A stretch of DNA of 64,000 nt from Rhizobium sp. J15 (GCF_002531825.1 NZ_NWSX01000003.1:62001-126000); one strand, 5' to 3'. Positions 1 to 8,480 are shown, counted from the stretch's first letter. Translations and numbers: made by a program. The notes: generated by a model from the sequence alone, not told the origin.

Positions 1-420
1 ATCAGCGATCCGGACCGGGTCATGGCGCTTTATCCCCACCAGATATCCGGCGGCATGGGCCAACGCGTGATGATCGCGATGATGCTCTTGGCGCGGCCGA
101 AGCTCGTCATCGCCGACGAGCCGACCTCGGCTCTCGATGTCAGCGTGCGAAAGGACGTGCTGCTGCTGCTCGACGAACTGGTGCGCGAAAACAATTCGGG
201 TCTGCTTCTGATCAGCCACGACATTCGCATGGTCGCGGCCTTCTGCGAGCGCATCATCGTCATGTATGCCGGCCGGATCGTCGAAACCCTGACCAGCCTG
301 GAAGATGCTCGCCATCCCTATACGCGCGGGCTGATATCGGCGCTGCCCGACCCGAAGAACCCTGTCCGCCGGCTTGCGGTTCTCGACAGGACGAAACTCG
401 ATCTGGAGGCGGCACAATGA
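1..420 (+). CDS. Peptide-type ABC transporter ATP-binding protein, DppD-like (5' truncated)
   Basis: The gene enters from outside the window; 139 residues of its C-terminal half are visible. They contain the ABC signature as SGGMGQ (where DppD/OppD members often deviate from SGGQ), Walker B LVIADEPTSALD and the H-loop SHD, then the end of the oligopeptide-type C-terminal extension (HPYTRGL). This family energises import of di/oligopeptides, nickel or opines from the cytoplasmic face. Its last codons overlap the next ATPase gene by 4 bp (ATGA), so the two are translationally coupled and probably form the usual heterodimeric NBD pair. The substrate cannot be told because permeases and binding protein lie upstream of the window. 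Confidence 0.9.
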   Translation: MSDPDRVMALYPHQISGGMGQRVMIAMMLLARPKLVIADEPTSALDVSVRKDVLLLLDELVRENNSGLLLISHDIRMVAAFCERIIVMYAGRIVETLTSLEDARHPYTRGLISALPDPKNPVRRLAVLDRTKLDLEAAQ

Positions 421-1160
421 TCAATGTCCGTGACCTCGATGTCGTCTTTTCCCAGGGCAAGAACAGCAACCATGTCGTCAGGGGCATCAATTTTCAGGTC
501 AAGCCCGGCGAGACGCTCGGCATCGTCGGAGAATCCGGCTGCGGCAAATCGACGGTGCTGCGCTGCCTTGCCGGCATGGAGGCCGGCTGGACAGGCGAGA
601 TCGAACTCGGCGGAAAACCGATCGGGAAGAAGCGCTCCCGCGAGGAACTGACGCTCGCCCAGATGGTGTTTCAAGATCCCTACGGGTCCTTGCATCCTCG
701 CCATCGCATCGGCACCGCGCTCGCCGAGCCGCTGCGCGCCATGCGGCATTCCGATATCTGGTCCAAGGTCGAAAAGGCATTGGTCCAGGTGGGCTTGCCG
801 GCGAGTTTTGCGAGCCGCTTTCCGCATGAGCTTTCCGGCGGCCAGCGGCAGCGGGTGGCGATTGCCCGAGCCCTGATCCTGTCGCCGCCGATCCTGCTGC
901 TGGACGAGCCGACATCGGCGCTCGATGTCTCGATCCAGGCCGAAATCCTCAACTTGCTTGCCGATCAGCGCGAAGAAAAGCGGCTGACCTATCTGCTCGT
1001 CAGCCACGATCTCGCGGTCATCGCTCATATGTGCGACCGGGTGTTGATTATGAAGAACGGCGGTTTCGTCGACGAACTCACCAAGGCGGATCTGCAGGCC
1101 GGCACCACGCATCATGCCTATGCGCGCGAGCTGTTCGAGGCGAGCTTTATGGAAGCTTAA
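417..1160 (+). CDS. Peptide-type ABC transporter ATP-binding protein, DppF-like
   Basis: A 247-residue ABC ATPase. Walker A GESGCGKST is at about residues 38-46, followed by the Q-loop (MVFQDPYGSLHPR, typical of the DppF/OppF branch), signature [15 protein letters not shown], Walker B ILLLDEPTSALD and H-loop SHD. It is shorter than OppF (about 330 aa) because the C-terminal oligopeptide extension is almost absent, as in NikE/PhnK-like partners. The start ATG overlaps the stop of the preceding ATPase. It is the last gene of its operon. Substrate unknown: peptide, opine or metal are all possible. Confidence 0.9.
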   Translation: MINVRDLDVVFSQGKNSNHVVRGINFQVKPGETLGIVGESGCGKSTVLRCLAGMEAGWTGEIELGGKPIGKKRSREELTLAQMVFQDPYGSLHPRHRIGTALAEPLRAMRHSDIWSKVEKALVQVGLPASFASRFPHELSGGQRQRVAIARALILSPPILLLDEPTSALDVSIQAEILNLLADQREEKRLTYLLVSHDLAVIAHMCDRVLIMKNGGFVDELTKADLQAGTTHHAYARELFEASFMEA

Positions 1161-1240
1161 GGGCGGCGCCGGAGTTTTTCAGCGGGTGTCGTATTCTGTG
1201 GCGAGCAAGGACCACGCCTGTCTGAGGCAACCAAAAGAAA

Positions 1241-1260
1241 GCCCGCGCCGAAGCGCGGGC
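1241..1260 (-). terminator. Rho-independent terminator with UUCG tetraloop
   Basis: Perfect 8-bp stem (1241-1248 / 1253-1260) that reads on the minus strand as GCCCGCGC-TTCG-GCGCGGGC, followed by TTTCTTTT. It sits 21 bp after the stop of the small gene at 1282-1461. Confidence 0.85.
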
Positions 1261-1281
1261 GAAATTTCACATCAGACAGCG

Positions 1282-1461
1282 TTAGTGGCTGTTCTTGTGG
1301 CTTTGTTGACCAGCCTTTACATGCTGCTCATGGCTGCCGCCGCGGGATCCGCTGGACTGCGCGTCGCGGCCGCCTGAGGCGCTGCGGGTTTTGGAGTCGT
1401 TCTTGTGGCTCTGCTGCCCGGCTTTGACGTGCTGTTCGTGGGTTCCACCTTGGTTTGCCAT
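1282..1461 (-). CDS. 59-aa KGG/con-10-like stress protein with duplicated motif
   Basis: A short, highly hydrophilic protein rich in Gly, Gln, Ser, His and Lys, with no membrane segment. It consists of two near-identical copies of a 17-residue unit (GGTHEQHVKAGQQSHKN near the N-terminus, GGSHEQHVKAGQQSHKN at the C-terminus) joined by a Ser/Gly/Arg-rich linker. The KAGQQSH core resembles the KGG repeat of bacterial stress proteins and fungal con-10. The start was set at the ATG at 1461 because AAGGAGA lies just upstream; an upstream in-frame ATG (1485) lacks a ribosome site. A GGAAC-N18-TT promoter and a strong terminator frame it as a single-gene unit. The function of this family is not established; desiccation or osmotic protection is an inference. 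Confidence 0.8.
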   Translation of the reverse strand: MANQGGTHEQHVKAGQQSHKNDSKTRSASGGRDAQSSGSRGGSHEQHVKAGQQSHKNSH

Positions 1462-1514
1462 TTGGTTTCTCCTTGGTTTCTTCAATTTGAGGCCACGTCG
1501 ACCTCGCTAGGCCT

Positions 1515-1539
1515 AATCCCGCGTCAGTGCATGCGTTCC
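1515..1539 (-). promoter_or_regulatory. Candidate EcfG/RpoE2-type promoter for the 59-aa stress gene
   Basis: On the minus strand GGAAC (1539-1535) is separated by 18 bp from TT (1516-1515). This is the consensus described for Sinorhizobium RpoE2 (GGAAC-N18/19-TT), the general-stress ECF sigma factor of rhizobia. The -10 is GATT rather than CGTT. Confidence 0.55.
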
Positions 1540-1824
1540 GCATTTTAATATTTCGTGATCGAGGAAGCGGACCGGGCGGGTAGGGAGCTCGTCTGCCCAT
1601 TCGTTGGCCATCGGAAGAAAGCGGAAAAATCCCGATATTCTCCAGCTCCGCCGCGTCCGCTTGGCGCGGTCCGCCACCTCCATGTGGGAATGCGGTTTTC
1701 AGCCGAAGGTTCCAGGAAAATCAACCTCATCCGCTCGCGCTGCGACCCGCCCTGCGGCCTGCGGGCTCTTTCCAAATGGACAGGGTGCTCTAGCTTACAG
1801 GGCACCTACGAAAGGAGGAAAACC
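1540..1824. other. Intergenic stretch without a convincing gene
   Basis: Together with the promoter and leader of the 59-aa gene this makes a 363-bp gap. Weak open frames exist on both strands (including a 56-codon minus-strand frame, 1513-1683) but none has a ribosome binding site. Nothing else is recognised. Confidence 0.5.
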
Positions 1825-2034
1825 ATGACCGACGCACCGAACACGGCGACCCCGGCGCGAAGAGTTTTGCGTGGCCGCCCCTACAGCATCGGCGAGTTTG
1901 CGAGAAAATACCGGCTCGACGACAAGGAGGCGAAGCGGCTCTACGAAAAGTTCGGCCCATCCGCCACCGAGCTCGACCTGTTGATGGCCGCAAAGCGGCG
2001 CCCGCCCGGCCTGCCGACCAGTCTGGACGCCTGA
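1825..2034 (+). CDS. Small basic hypothetical protein (69 aa)
   Basis: The start is fixed by a strong AAAGGAGGAAAACC ribosome site before the ATG at 1825; the frame stays open far upstream but without initiation signals. The product is basic and predicted helical (YSIGEFARKYRLDDKEAKRLYEKFG), with no signal peptide or membrane segment. The central part looks like a helix-turn-helix-type or small helical bundle, but I do not recognise a family. The next gene starts 8 bp after its stop, so the two are probably co-transcribed. Function unknown. Confidence 0.7.
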   Translation: MTDAPNTATPARRVLRGRPYSIGEFARKYRLDDKEAKRLYEKFGPSATELDLLMAAKRRPPGLPTSLDA

Positions 2035-2042
2035 CGGTTTCG

Positions 2043-2417
2043 ATGAGGATCCGAACCGGACGCTGCCTTTGCGGAGCGGTCGCCTACACGGTGGAAGGCG
2101 AGCCGCTTCGCGTTGGTCTCTGCCATTGCGCCGATTGCCGCAAATCGAGCGGCTCCGCCTTCGTCTTCTTTGCCGTCTGGCCGCGCCAGGCATTCTCTTA
2201 CAGCGGCGAGATCGCCACCTTCTCCGGCCGCAGCTTCTGTCCCGTCTGCAGCAGCAGGCTATTTTGTCTCCAGGAAGCGGCGGCTGAAATCCGCCTGGGA
2301 TCGCTCGACAGTCCGCCGACCGACCTAGCGCCCGATCATGAGATCTGGATCAAACGGCGCGAACCATGGCTGCACCCTTTGCCCGGCGCGGGTCAATTTG
2401 ACCAGGATTCGGACTGA
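2043..2417 (+). CDS. GFA-family zinc protein (CENP-V/GFA domain)
   Basis: A 124-residue protein with the zinc-binding cysteine pattern of the glutathione-dependent formaldehyde-activating (GFA) family: CLCGAVAY near residue 8, CHCADCRKSSGSAF near residue 27 and CPVCSSRLF near residue 66. The C-terminal H/IW segment (PDHEIWIKRREPW) is also typical. The family binds zinc through these cysteines; Gfa has been linked to S-hydroxymethylglutathione formation, but most members have no assigned substrate, so the name should be read as a fold label. It follows the 69-aa gene by 8 bp. Confidence 0.85.
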   Translation: MRIRTGRCLCGAVAYTVEGEPLRVGLCHCADCRKSSGSAFVFFAVWPRQAFSYSGEIATFSGRSFCPVCSSRLFCLQEAAAEIRLGSLDSPPTDLAPDHEIWIKRREPWLHPLPGAGQFDQDSD

Positions 2418-2577
2418 CGGGTGCTTGTCCTACCGAAACTTGACTTTTCTTACCAATATTTCATTTCCCCCATCCGCAATTCCGTGCCAGTTCGGCGGCA
2501 ACGCTAATCGTCGGTTCATCTGCAGTGTGATTATTTCGCTGCTGAGGCCGAGACGGCCCTGACTGATCGAGGACGAC

Positions 2578-3867
2578 ATGAACAAAATTATAAGCGGCAA
2601 CGAAACCGGAGCAAAGGCTGGCGCAACGCCCGACCTCGCAGCGGTTCTTGCCGCGTCGGGAAAGCAAGGCAAACGCCGCCGCTGGCGCGGGCGCCTGTTT
2701 ATCCTCCTCGTCGTCATCGCCGCCGCTGCAATCGCAGCCTATGCCTATATGGGCCGCGGGCGCAGCGAAATGAGCTATGCCACCCAGCCGGCTAAACGTG
2801 GCGACCTGACGGTGCTCGTCACCGCCACCGGCTCGGTGCAGCCGACCGAGCAGGTGGATATATCGAGCGAACTTTCCGGTACGGTCCGCGACGTCAACGT
2901 CGATTACAACAGCTCGATCAAGGCAGGCGATGTGCTGGCGCTGCTCGACACCAACAAGCTTGAGGCGGATGTGAAGAGCTCACGTGCCAAGGTCAATTCG
3001 GCCAAGGCAAACGTCGCCAAGGCGAATGCCGATCTGGAATCGGCCAGCACCTCGCTCGAGCGGCTGAAGAGCCTTGTCCGGAGCAATGTCTCCACCCAGC
3101 AGAGCCTCGACGACGCCACCTACAAATATGATTCCGCCGTTGCCGCCAAACAGATCAACGAAGCCGAGGTCCTGGCCTCGGAAGCAGATCTGCAGCTTGC
3201 CGAGGTCAATCTCGCCAAGGCGAAGATCGTCTCGCCCATCGACGGCGTGATCCTGACCCGCTCCGTTAATCCGGGCGCCACGGTCGCTGCCTCGCTTTCG
3301 GCGCCGGTCCTCTTCACCATCGCCGGCGACCTGAAGAAGATGGAGCTGCAGGTCGATGTCGACGAGGCCGATGTCGGCCAGATCGCGGTCGGCCAGAAGG
3401 CGAAGTTTACCGTGGACGCCTATCCCGACCGGGCCTTTCCCGCCGAGATCGAGCAGATCCGCTTTGCTTCCGAAGTGGTCAACAATGTCGTGACCTACAA
3501 GGCGGTACTCTCCGTCGACAATGCCGATCTGCTGCTGCGCCCCGGCATGACGGCGACGGCCGATATCACCGTCGAGGCCATCAAGAATACGCTGATGGTG
3601 CCGAACAGCGCGCTGCGTTATGCTCCGCAGCAGACCGAAATGCGCGGCCGCGGCATTTTCGGCCTCTTCGGTCCGCCGCGCCAGCGCCGCAATGCCGGTC
3701 CGGCGCTGACGGGCGCCGAGCGCCGCGTCTGGGTGCTGCGCAACGGCCGCCCCGCGCCCGTCGTCATCCAGGCCGGTTCGTCCGATGGCCAGTTCACCCA
3801 GGTCGTCTCCGGCGAACTCAAGGAAAACGACGCGCTGGTGACCGACGCCACGGTGCGGACGAACTAG
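2578..3867 (+). CDS. MacA-like periplasmic adaptor (HlyD/RND family)
   Basis: A 429-residue membrane-fusion protein. A positively charged cytoplasmic N-terminus (KQGKRRRWRGR) precedes one membrane anchor at about residues 43-61. A lipoyl half-motif follows, then an alanine/lysine-rich coiled-coil hairpin (about residues 125-200), the second lipoyl half (AKIVSPIDGVILTRSVNPG) and beta-barrel segments. Near residues 355-380 an Arg/Gly/Pro-rich insertion (RGIFGLFGPPRQRRN) interrupts the membrane-proximal domain. It precedes an ATPase and a MacB-type permease, so it should link that inner-membrane pump to an outer-membrane channel such as TolC, which is not encoded nearby. Substrate unknown: macrolide, peptide or lipid are possible. 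Confidence 0.9.
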   Translation: MNKIISGNETGAKAGATPDLAAVLAASGKQGKRRRWRGRLFILLVVIAAAAIAAYAYMGRGRSEMSYATQPAKRGDLTVLVTATGSVQPTEQVDISSELSGTVRDVNVDYNSSIKAGDVLALLDTNKLEADVKSSRAKVNSAKANVAKANADLESASTSLERLKSLVRSNVSTQQSLDDATYKYDSAVAAKQINEAEVLASEADLQLAEVNLAKAKIVSPIDGVILTRSVNPGATVAASLSAPVLFTIAGDLKKMELQVDVDEADVGQIAVGQKAKFTVDAYPDRAFPAEIEQIRFASEVVNNVVTYKAVLSVDNADLLLRPGMTATADITVEAIKNTLMVPNSALRYAPQQTEMRGRGIFGLFGPPRQRRNAGPALTGAERRVWVLRNGRPAPVVIQAGSSDGQFTQVVSGELKENDALVTDATVRTN

Positions 3868-3879
3868 GCGGAGACACGG

Positions 3880-4596
3880 ATGGCAAGCCCGCCGCTCATC
3901 GAATTCAGGCAGGTCTCGAAAATCTACGGCGAGGGCGAGGCGGCGATCCGCGCGCTCGACCGTGTCGACCTTGCGATCGACGCCCATGAATTCGTCGCGA
4001 TCATGGGGCCATCAGGCTCCGGCAAGTCGACGGCGATGAACATCCTCGGCTGTCTCGACGTGCCGAGCGGCGGCGATTACATCTTCCAGGGCATCCCGAC
4101 CAGCGGTTTCGACCGCAGCCAGCTGACGCTCCTGCGCCGCCACATGCTGGGTTTCGTCTTCCAGGGCTTCAACCTGCTGTCGCGCACATCGGCGGTCGAA
4201 AATGTCGAACTGCCGCTGATCTATCGCGGCATGGCGGTGCGCGAGCGGCGGGAGCGGGCGCGGGAAGCCCTGGCGCTGGTCGGCCTCTCCGGCCGCGAAC
4301 ATCACAAGACGCAGGAACTGTCAGGCGGCCAGCAGCAGCGCGTCGCCATCGCTCGCGCCATCGTCACCGAGCCGGCGCTGCTGCTCGCCGACGAGCCGAC
4401 GGGCAACCTCGACACGAAAACCAGCGTCGAGATCATGGATCTGATGACGCGGCTAAACCGCGAGCAGGGCATCACCATCGTCATGGTCACGCACGAGCCC
4501 GATATTGCCGCCTATGCCCAACGGCTGCTGCGTTTCGTCGACGGCAAGCTGGAGACTGAGCTCGAGCACCGGAGGAGGGCGGATCATGTTCTTTGA
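3880..4596 (+). CDS. MacB/LolD-type ABC ATPase
   Basis: A 238-residue ATPase with Walker [10 protein letters not shown], signature [15 protein letters not shown], Walker [13 protein letters not shown] and H-loop THE. The ADEPTGNLD wording and the EXP-ES-FtsX context place it in the MacB/LolD/FtsE group of mechanotransmission ABC systems rather than importers. It lies 12 bp after the adaptor gene and its 3' end overlaps the permease gene by 11 bp, so the three form one operon. Here ATPase and permease are separate polypeptides, unlike E. coli MacB in which they are fused. Confidence 0.92.
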   Translation: MASPPLIEFRQVSKIYGEGEAAIRALDRVDLAIDAHEFVAIMGPSGSGKSTAMNILGCLDVPSGGDYIFQGIPTSGFDRSQLTLLRRHMLGFVFQGFNLLSRTSAVENVELPLIYRGMAVRERRERAREALALVGLSGREHHKTQELSGGQQQRVAIARAIVTEPALLLADEPTGNLDTKTSVEIMDLMTRLNREQGITIVMVTHEPDIAAYAQRLLRFVDGKLETELEHRRRADHVL

Positions 4597-5788
4597 GACG
4601 CTGAAGCTCGCGCTGCGCGCCATCAGCCGCAACTTGCTGCGCTCCTTCCTGACAGTGCTCGGCGTCGTCATCGGCGTTGCCGCGGTCATCGCGCTGGTGA
4701 CGATCGGCAACGGCACGACCGCGCAGGTCTCGACCGAGCTGTCGCGGCTCGGCACCAACATGCTGTTCGTGCGCCCCGGCCAGTTCGGCCCCGGCCGCGC
4801 GAGTTCCGAGGCGCGGCGCTTCTCGCTCAAGGACGTGGCGGCGATCCGCGATCAGGTTTCCGGCCTGCGGGCGGTCGCGCCCGCCAACCAGTCGACGGCG
4901 ACGGTCATCTTCGGCGGTCAAAACCATTCCACCACGGTCTACGGCACGACCAACGAATATCTCGTGGCCCAGGACTGGAGCCTGACGGTCGGGCGCAATT
5001 TCACGCCTGCCGAGGAACGCGGCCAATCGCGTTGCATCATCGGCGGGACGGTGCGCGAGCAGCTCTTCGGCGGAGCCGATCCGATCGGCCAGCAGATCCG
5101 CGTCGGCAAGGTCTCATGCCCCGTCATCGGTGTGCTTGCCAAGCGCGGCCAGTCCGGCATGGGTAATGATCAGGATGATGTCGTGATTATGCCGGTGAAA
5201 GTTTTCCAGCGGCGCATCAGCGGCAGCTCCAACGTGCCGACCATCGTCATTTCCGCGCGCGACGGTGTCTCCACAGCCAAAGTGCAATCCGACGTCGAAA
5301 ATCTTCTGCGCGAACGCCGCAAGATCATTCCCGGCCGCCAGGACGATTTCAACGTCAACGACATGACTCAGATCGCCGAGGCGATGACCGGCACGACGAC
5401 GCTCTTGACCGGCCTGCTCGGCGCGGTCGCCGCCATCAGCCTGCTTGTCGGCGGCATCGGCATCATGAACATCATGCTGGTCTCCGTTACCGAGCGCACC
5501 CGCGAGATCGGCATCCGGCTGGCGATCGGCGCGCTCGAAAACCAGGTGCTCACGCAGTTCCTGGTCGAAGCCGTGGCCCTATCGCTCTTCGGCGGCATCA
5601 CCGGGATCGTATTGGGCCTGACCCTCGGCTTCGGGGCCGTAACGCTCCTGAAAGTCCCCTTCGTCTTCAGCCCGATGATGATCGCCGTCGCCTTCCTCTT
5701 CTCCGCCGCAATCGGCATGATCTTCGGCTATTTCCCCGCAAGACGGGCCGCCCAGCTCAACCCGATCGAGGCGCTACGGCATGAGTGA
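4586..5788 (+). CDS. MacB-type ABC permease (FtsX domain)
   Basis: A 400-residue permease. The ATG at 4586 was chosen because GGAGGAGG lies just upstream. One N-terminal membrane segment (FLTVLGVVIGVAAVIALVTIG, about residues 20-40) is followed by a large periplasmic MacB_PCD domain and three C-terminal segments of the FtsX domain, with the conserved GIGIMNIMLVSVTERTREIG stretch between the second and third. This four-helix topology is that of MacB. With the adaptor and ATPase upstream it should form a tripartite exporter. Confidence 0.92.
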   Translation: MFFETLKLALRAISRNLLRSFLTVLGVVIGVAAVIALVTIGNGTTAQVSTELSRLGTNMLFVRPGQFGPGRASSEARRFSLKDVAAIRDQVSGLRAVAPANQSTATVIFGGQNHSTTVYGTTNEYLVAQDWSLTVGRNFTPAEERGQSRCIIGGTVREQLFGGADPIGQQIRVGKVSCPVIGVLAKRGQSGMGNDQDDVVIMPVKVFQRRISGSSNVPTIVISARDGVSTAKVQSDVENLLRERRKIIPGRQDDFNVNDMTQIAEAMTGTTTLLTGLLGAVAAISLLVGGIGIMNIMLVSVTERTREIGIRLAIGALENQVLTQFLVEAVALSLFGGITGIVLGLTLGFGAVTLLKVPFVFSPMMIAVAFLFSAAIGMIFGYFPARRAAQLNPIEALRHE

Positions 5789-5891
5789 GATAAGCGGCCG
5801 ATTTTCAGCGAGGCTCCGTATCCACGTTATCTGTTTGTCTCCTTGACGATATAGCCATGGCTTGCCTTGAGTTTTCGGGCGTGTCAGTATG

Positions 5892-5901
5892 TGATATATC
5901 A
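5892..5901. promoter_or_regulatory. Palindrome upstream of the GntR gene, possible operator
   Basis: Perfect 10-bp palindrome TGATATATCA, 20 bp before the start codon at 5922, in a local AT-rich patch. GntR/FCD regulators often bind short palindromes in their own promoters; the assignment is inference. Confidence 0.35.
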
Positions 5902-5921
5902 GTTTCGGGCGGATTTCGGGC

Positions 5922-6536
5922 ATGCAGACTTCACAGAGCCATCTCGCCTATCTGGCGCTAGAGCATCTGATCGTCACGCTGGCGCTGAAACCCGGAGCGC
6001 TCGTCACCGAAAAGCAGCTGATCGATATGGCCGGTCATGGGCGCACGCCGGTGCGTGAGGCAATCCAGAAGCTGGCCTGGCAGGAGTTGATCCTGGTGAA
6101 GCCGCGTGTCGGGCTGCAGATTGCCGAGATCGCGCCGGAGGATCATGCCAATGTCATGCAGGTGCGCCGCGAACTGGAGCCGATCGCCGCAAGCCTTGCT
6201 GCCGAACATGCGACGGACGAACAGCGTGCGCGTCTCATTGATTGCGCCCGGGCGATGGATGATTGCGCGCTGACCGGCGATCTCGCCGGCTTCTTCGCCG
6301 CCGACAAGGCCTTCGACGAACTCTTGGAAGATGCCTGTCCGAACGGCTTCATCATGGCGGCGCTCGGCCCGGTACAGACGCATTCGCGCCGCCTCTGGTA
6401 TTCCACCGCAAGCCCGGAACGCATGGACCGCGCCATCGCGCTGCATGTCACCGTCATCCGCGCCATTCATCAGGGCAGGGCGGATGAGGCGCGCGCCGCC
6501 ATGGCGGTGCTGATCGATTATCTCGCCCACAAATAG
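5922..6536 (+). CDS. GntR-family transcriptional regulator, FCD subfamily
   Basis: A 204-residue regulator. Residues about 5-70 form the winged helix (KQLIDMAGHGRTPVREAIQKLAWQELILVKPRVG, with the characteristic RTPVREA recognition motif). Residues about 75-200 form the all-helical FCD ligand domain, with the RRELEPIAASLAAEHA helix and the late histidines expected of a metal/carboxylate-binding pocket. Such proteins usually repress genes for uptake or catabolism of organic acids or sugar acids. No obvious target operon is adjacent: downstream is the oppositely oriented ferredoxin reductase. Ligand unknown. Confidence 0.88.
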   Translation: MQTSQSHLAYLALEHLIVTLALKPGALVTEKQLIDMAGHGRTPVREAIQKLAWQELILVKPRVGLQIAEIAPEDHANVMQVRRELEPIAASLAAEHATDEQRARLIDCARAMDDCALTGDLAGFFAADKAFDELLEDACPNGFIMAALGPVQTHSRRLWYSTASPERMDRAIALHVTVIRAIHQGRADEARAAMAVLIDYLAHK

Positions 6537-6539
6537 AAA

Positions 6540-6559
6540 CGGCCCCGTTTCCGGAGCCG
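6540..6559 (-). terminator. Terminator of the ferredoxin reductase gene
   Basis: 7-bp stem (6540-6546 / 6553-6559, one G-U pair) read leftwards, followed on the minus strand by TTTCTATTT. It lies 28 bp past the stop codon of the gene at 6587. Confidence 0.65.
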
Positions 6560-6586
6560 CTGTCAGATCTGATCGTCGGAAAGATC

Positions 6587-7399
6587 TCAGCCGACGAAAG
6601 CGCGCTCGATGACGAATTCGGCGGGCTTGCTGTTGGCGCCTTCGTTGAGGCCGGCCTGCTCCAGCAGTTCCTTGGTGTCCTTCAGCATGGCCGACGAGCC
6701 GCAGATCATGCCGCGGTCGATCGCCGGGTCGAGCGGCGGCACGCCGAGATCGGTAAACAGCTTGCCCGAGGAAATCAGGTCGGTGATGCGGCCGCGATAT
6801 TCGAAATCCTCGCGCGTGACGGTCGCATAATGGCGCAGCTTGTCGCCGACCACTTCCTTCAGCAGTTCGTCGTTCTGGATCTCGTGCACGAGGTCGAAGC
6901 CGTATTTCAATTCGGCGACATCGCGCGTCGTATGCGTGAGGATGACTTCCTCGAACTTCTCATAGGTCTCGGGATCGCGGATCAGGCTGGCGAAAGGCGC
7001 AACGCCCGTTCCCGTCGAGAACATGTAGAGGCGGCGGCCGGGGGTCAGCGCGTCGAGCACCAGCGTGCCCGTCGGCTTCTTGCGCATCAGTACCTGGTCG
7101 CCCGGCTTGATCGCCTGCAGATGCGAGGTTAGGGGGCCGTCCGGCACCTTGATCGAGAAGAATTCGAGCTCTTCGGCCCAGGCGGGGCTGGCGATCGAAT
7201 AGGCACGGAAGACCGGCTTGCCCTCGACCATCAGGCCGATCATCGCGAATTCGCCCGAACGGAAACGGAAGCCCTGCGGCCGGGTCATGGTGAAACGGAA
7301 GAGCCGGTCGGTATAATGCGTCACGGCAAGCACCGTCTCGGCGTAGACGCCGGCAGGGATGGACGAGGCGAAGTCTTCGGTCTTTGCAGGCGCGTTCAT
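6587..7399 (-). CDS. fpr: Ferredoxin-NADP(+) reductase
   Basis: A 270-residue flavoprotein that transfers electrons between NADPH and ferredoxin or flavodoxin in the cytoplasm. The FAD site shows as RAYSIASPAW (RxYS motif) and the NADP domain as MFSTGTGVAPF; the C-terminus FVIERAFVG is the AFVG ending typical of the bacterial-type Fpr subclass. The ATG at 7399 (MNAPAKTEDF) gives the usual family length; the frame stays open to 7588, but those 63 extra residues match nothing. In related bacteria Fpr takes part in oxidative-stress defence and redox balance. It is a single-gene unit. Confidence 0.92.
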   Translation of the reverse strand: MNAPAKTEDFASSIPAGVYAETVLAVTHYTDRLFRFTMTRPQGFRFRSGEFAMIGLMVEGKPVFRAYSIASPAWAEELEFFSIKVPDGPLTSHLQAIKPGDQVLMRKKPTGTLVLDALTPGRRLYMFSTGTGVAPFASLIRDPETYEKFEEVILTHTTRDVAELKYGFDLVHEIQNDELLKEVVGDKLRHYATVTREDFEYRGRITDLISSGKLFTDLGVPPLDPAIDRGMICGSSAMLKDTKELLEQAGLNEGANSKPAEFVIERAFVG

Positions 7400-7741
7400 T
7401 GCGGTAGAGGATCCCGTTTCGTCGATGAACTGATCGGATGCGAGGCAGATATTACATATCCGGCCGGAATTAAAGGCATTCCATTCCACGCAGCCCTCCT
7501 GAAGGGAAATATGCATGTCATTGTCAGGATTCAATGGCCTGTGGCGAATGTCACATTTCCCGCTGGCGAAGCCCGGCAAAGGATGCATATTAGAGCGGCG
7601 CGCCGGGGCCGGATGCCGGTTTTCGGAAAAAACGGTGCGACAACAAAGACCTACGACATTGAGCCCGATTCAGAGACGGGGTCGGGTGATCGTGGCGAAA
7701 GACGCTTGCCGGGGCGAGCGCGATAAAGCGGTCGGGGGAAT
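7400..7741. other. Divergent intergenic region between fpr and pcs
   Basis: 342 bp that must hold the promoters of fpr (leftward) and pcs (rightward). It is locally AT-richer than its surroundings (7445-7590). I see no clear sigma70 hexamer pair, LexA, NtrC or EcfG site. Open frames across it have no initiation signals. Confidence 0.5.
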
Positions 7742-8470
7742 ATGAAGATTTTCAATTACAAGCGTGTTCCTTACGCGGAGATGCGCGCCTTTTCCGTCCA
7801 TATCCTGACGGCATCGGGTTCCTTCCTCGCCTTTCTCGGCGTTGTGGCCGCCGCCGAGCATCGCTTCATCGACATGTTCTGGTGGCTCGGCCTTGCGCTT
7901 CTCGTCGACGGCATTGACGGGCCGATCGCCCGCAAGGTGCGCGTCAAGGAAGTGCTGCCGAACTGGTCCGGCGATACGCTCGACAATATTATCGATTACG
8001 TCACCTATGTGCTGCTGCCGGCCTTTGCGCTCTATCAGAGCGGCATGATCGGCGAGCCATGGTCCTTTGTCGCCGCCGGCATGATCGTCGTCTCCAGCGC
8101 CATTTATTATGCCGATATGGGCATGAAGACGGAGGAGTATTTCTTCTCCGGCTTTCCCGTCGTCTGGAACATGATCGTCTTCACGCTGTTCGTCATCGAT
8201 GCCAGCGCGACGACGGCGCTCATCGTCGTGACCGTTTCGGTGGTGCTGACCTTCCTGCCGATCAATTTCCTGCATCCGGTCCGCGTCAAGAGGCTGCGGC
8301 CGCTCAATCTCGGTATTTTTCTCCTGTGGTCGGCGCTTGGCGTCTATTCGCTGCTGATGCATTTCGAAACGCCGGAATGGGCTCTCATTCTCTTCATCGT
8401 GACCGGAATCTATCTTTACGTCATCGGCGCGGTGCTGCAATTCTTCCCCGCCCTCGGACGCAACGCTTAG
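7742..8470 (+). CDS. pcs: Phosphatidylcholine synthase
   Basis: A 242-residue integral membrane enzyme that condenses choline with CDP-diacylglycerol to give phosphatidylcholine and CMP, a one-step route first described in Sinorhizobium. The CDP-alcohol phosphotransferase motif is clear in the first loop: DG at about residue 58, then AR, then G-D-xx-D-xxx-D (LLVDGIDGPIARK followed by SGDTLDNIIDY). About seven hydrophobic segments follow. Length and sequence fit rhizobial Pcs (about 240 aa). Phosphatidylcholine is needed for normal membranes and for symbiosis or virulence in alphaproteobacteria. The quinone oxidoreductase gene starts 10 bp after its stop, so the two may share a transcript. Confidence 0.95.
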   Translation: MKIFNYKRVPYAEMRAFSVHILTASGSFLAFLGVVAAAEHRFIDMFWWLGLALLVDGIDGPIARKVRVKEVLPNWSGDTLDNIIDYVTYVLLPAFALYQSGMIGEPWSFVAAGMIVVSSAIYYADMGMKTEEYFFSGFPVVWNMIVFTLFVIDASATTALIVVTVSVVLTFLPINFLHPVRVKRLRPLNLGIFLLWSALGVYSLLMHFETPEWALILFIVTGIYLYVIGAVLQFFPALGRNA

Positions 8471-8480
8471 GACAGGCAAG

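Noticed and set aside
1513..1683. 56-codon minus-strand frame upstream of the KGG-like gene, with a GGAAC-N18-TT match just inside the gap (about 1689-1711)
   Set aside because: No ribosome binding site before the ATG at 1683 or an internal ATG at 1611, and the GGAAC-like site leads to no clear gene. Possibly coincidence.
7316..7726. 136-codon open frame across the fpr-pcs gap
   Set aside because: Starts inside fpr, has no ribosome site and no recognisable protein features.
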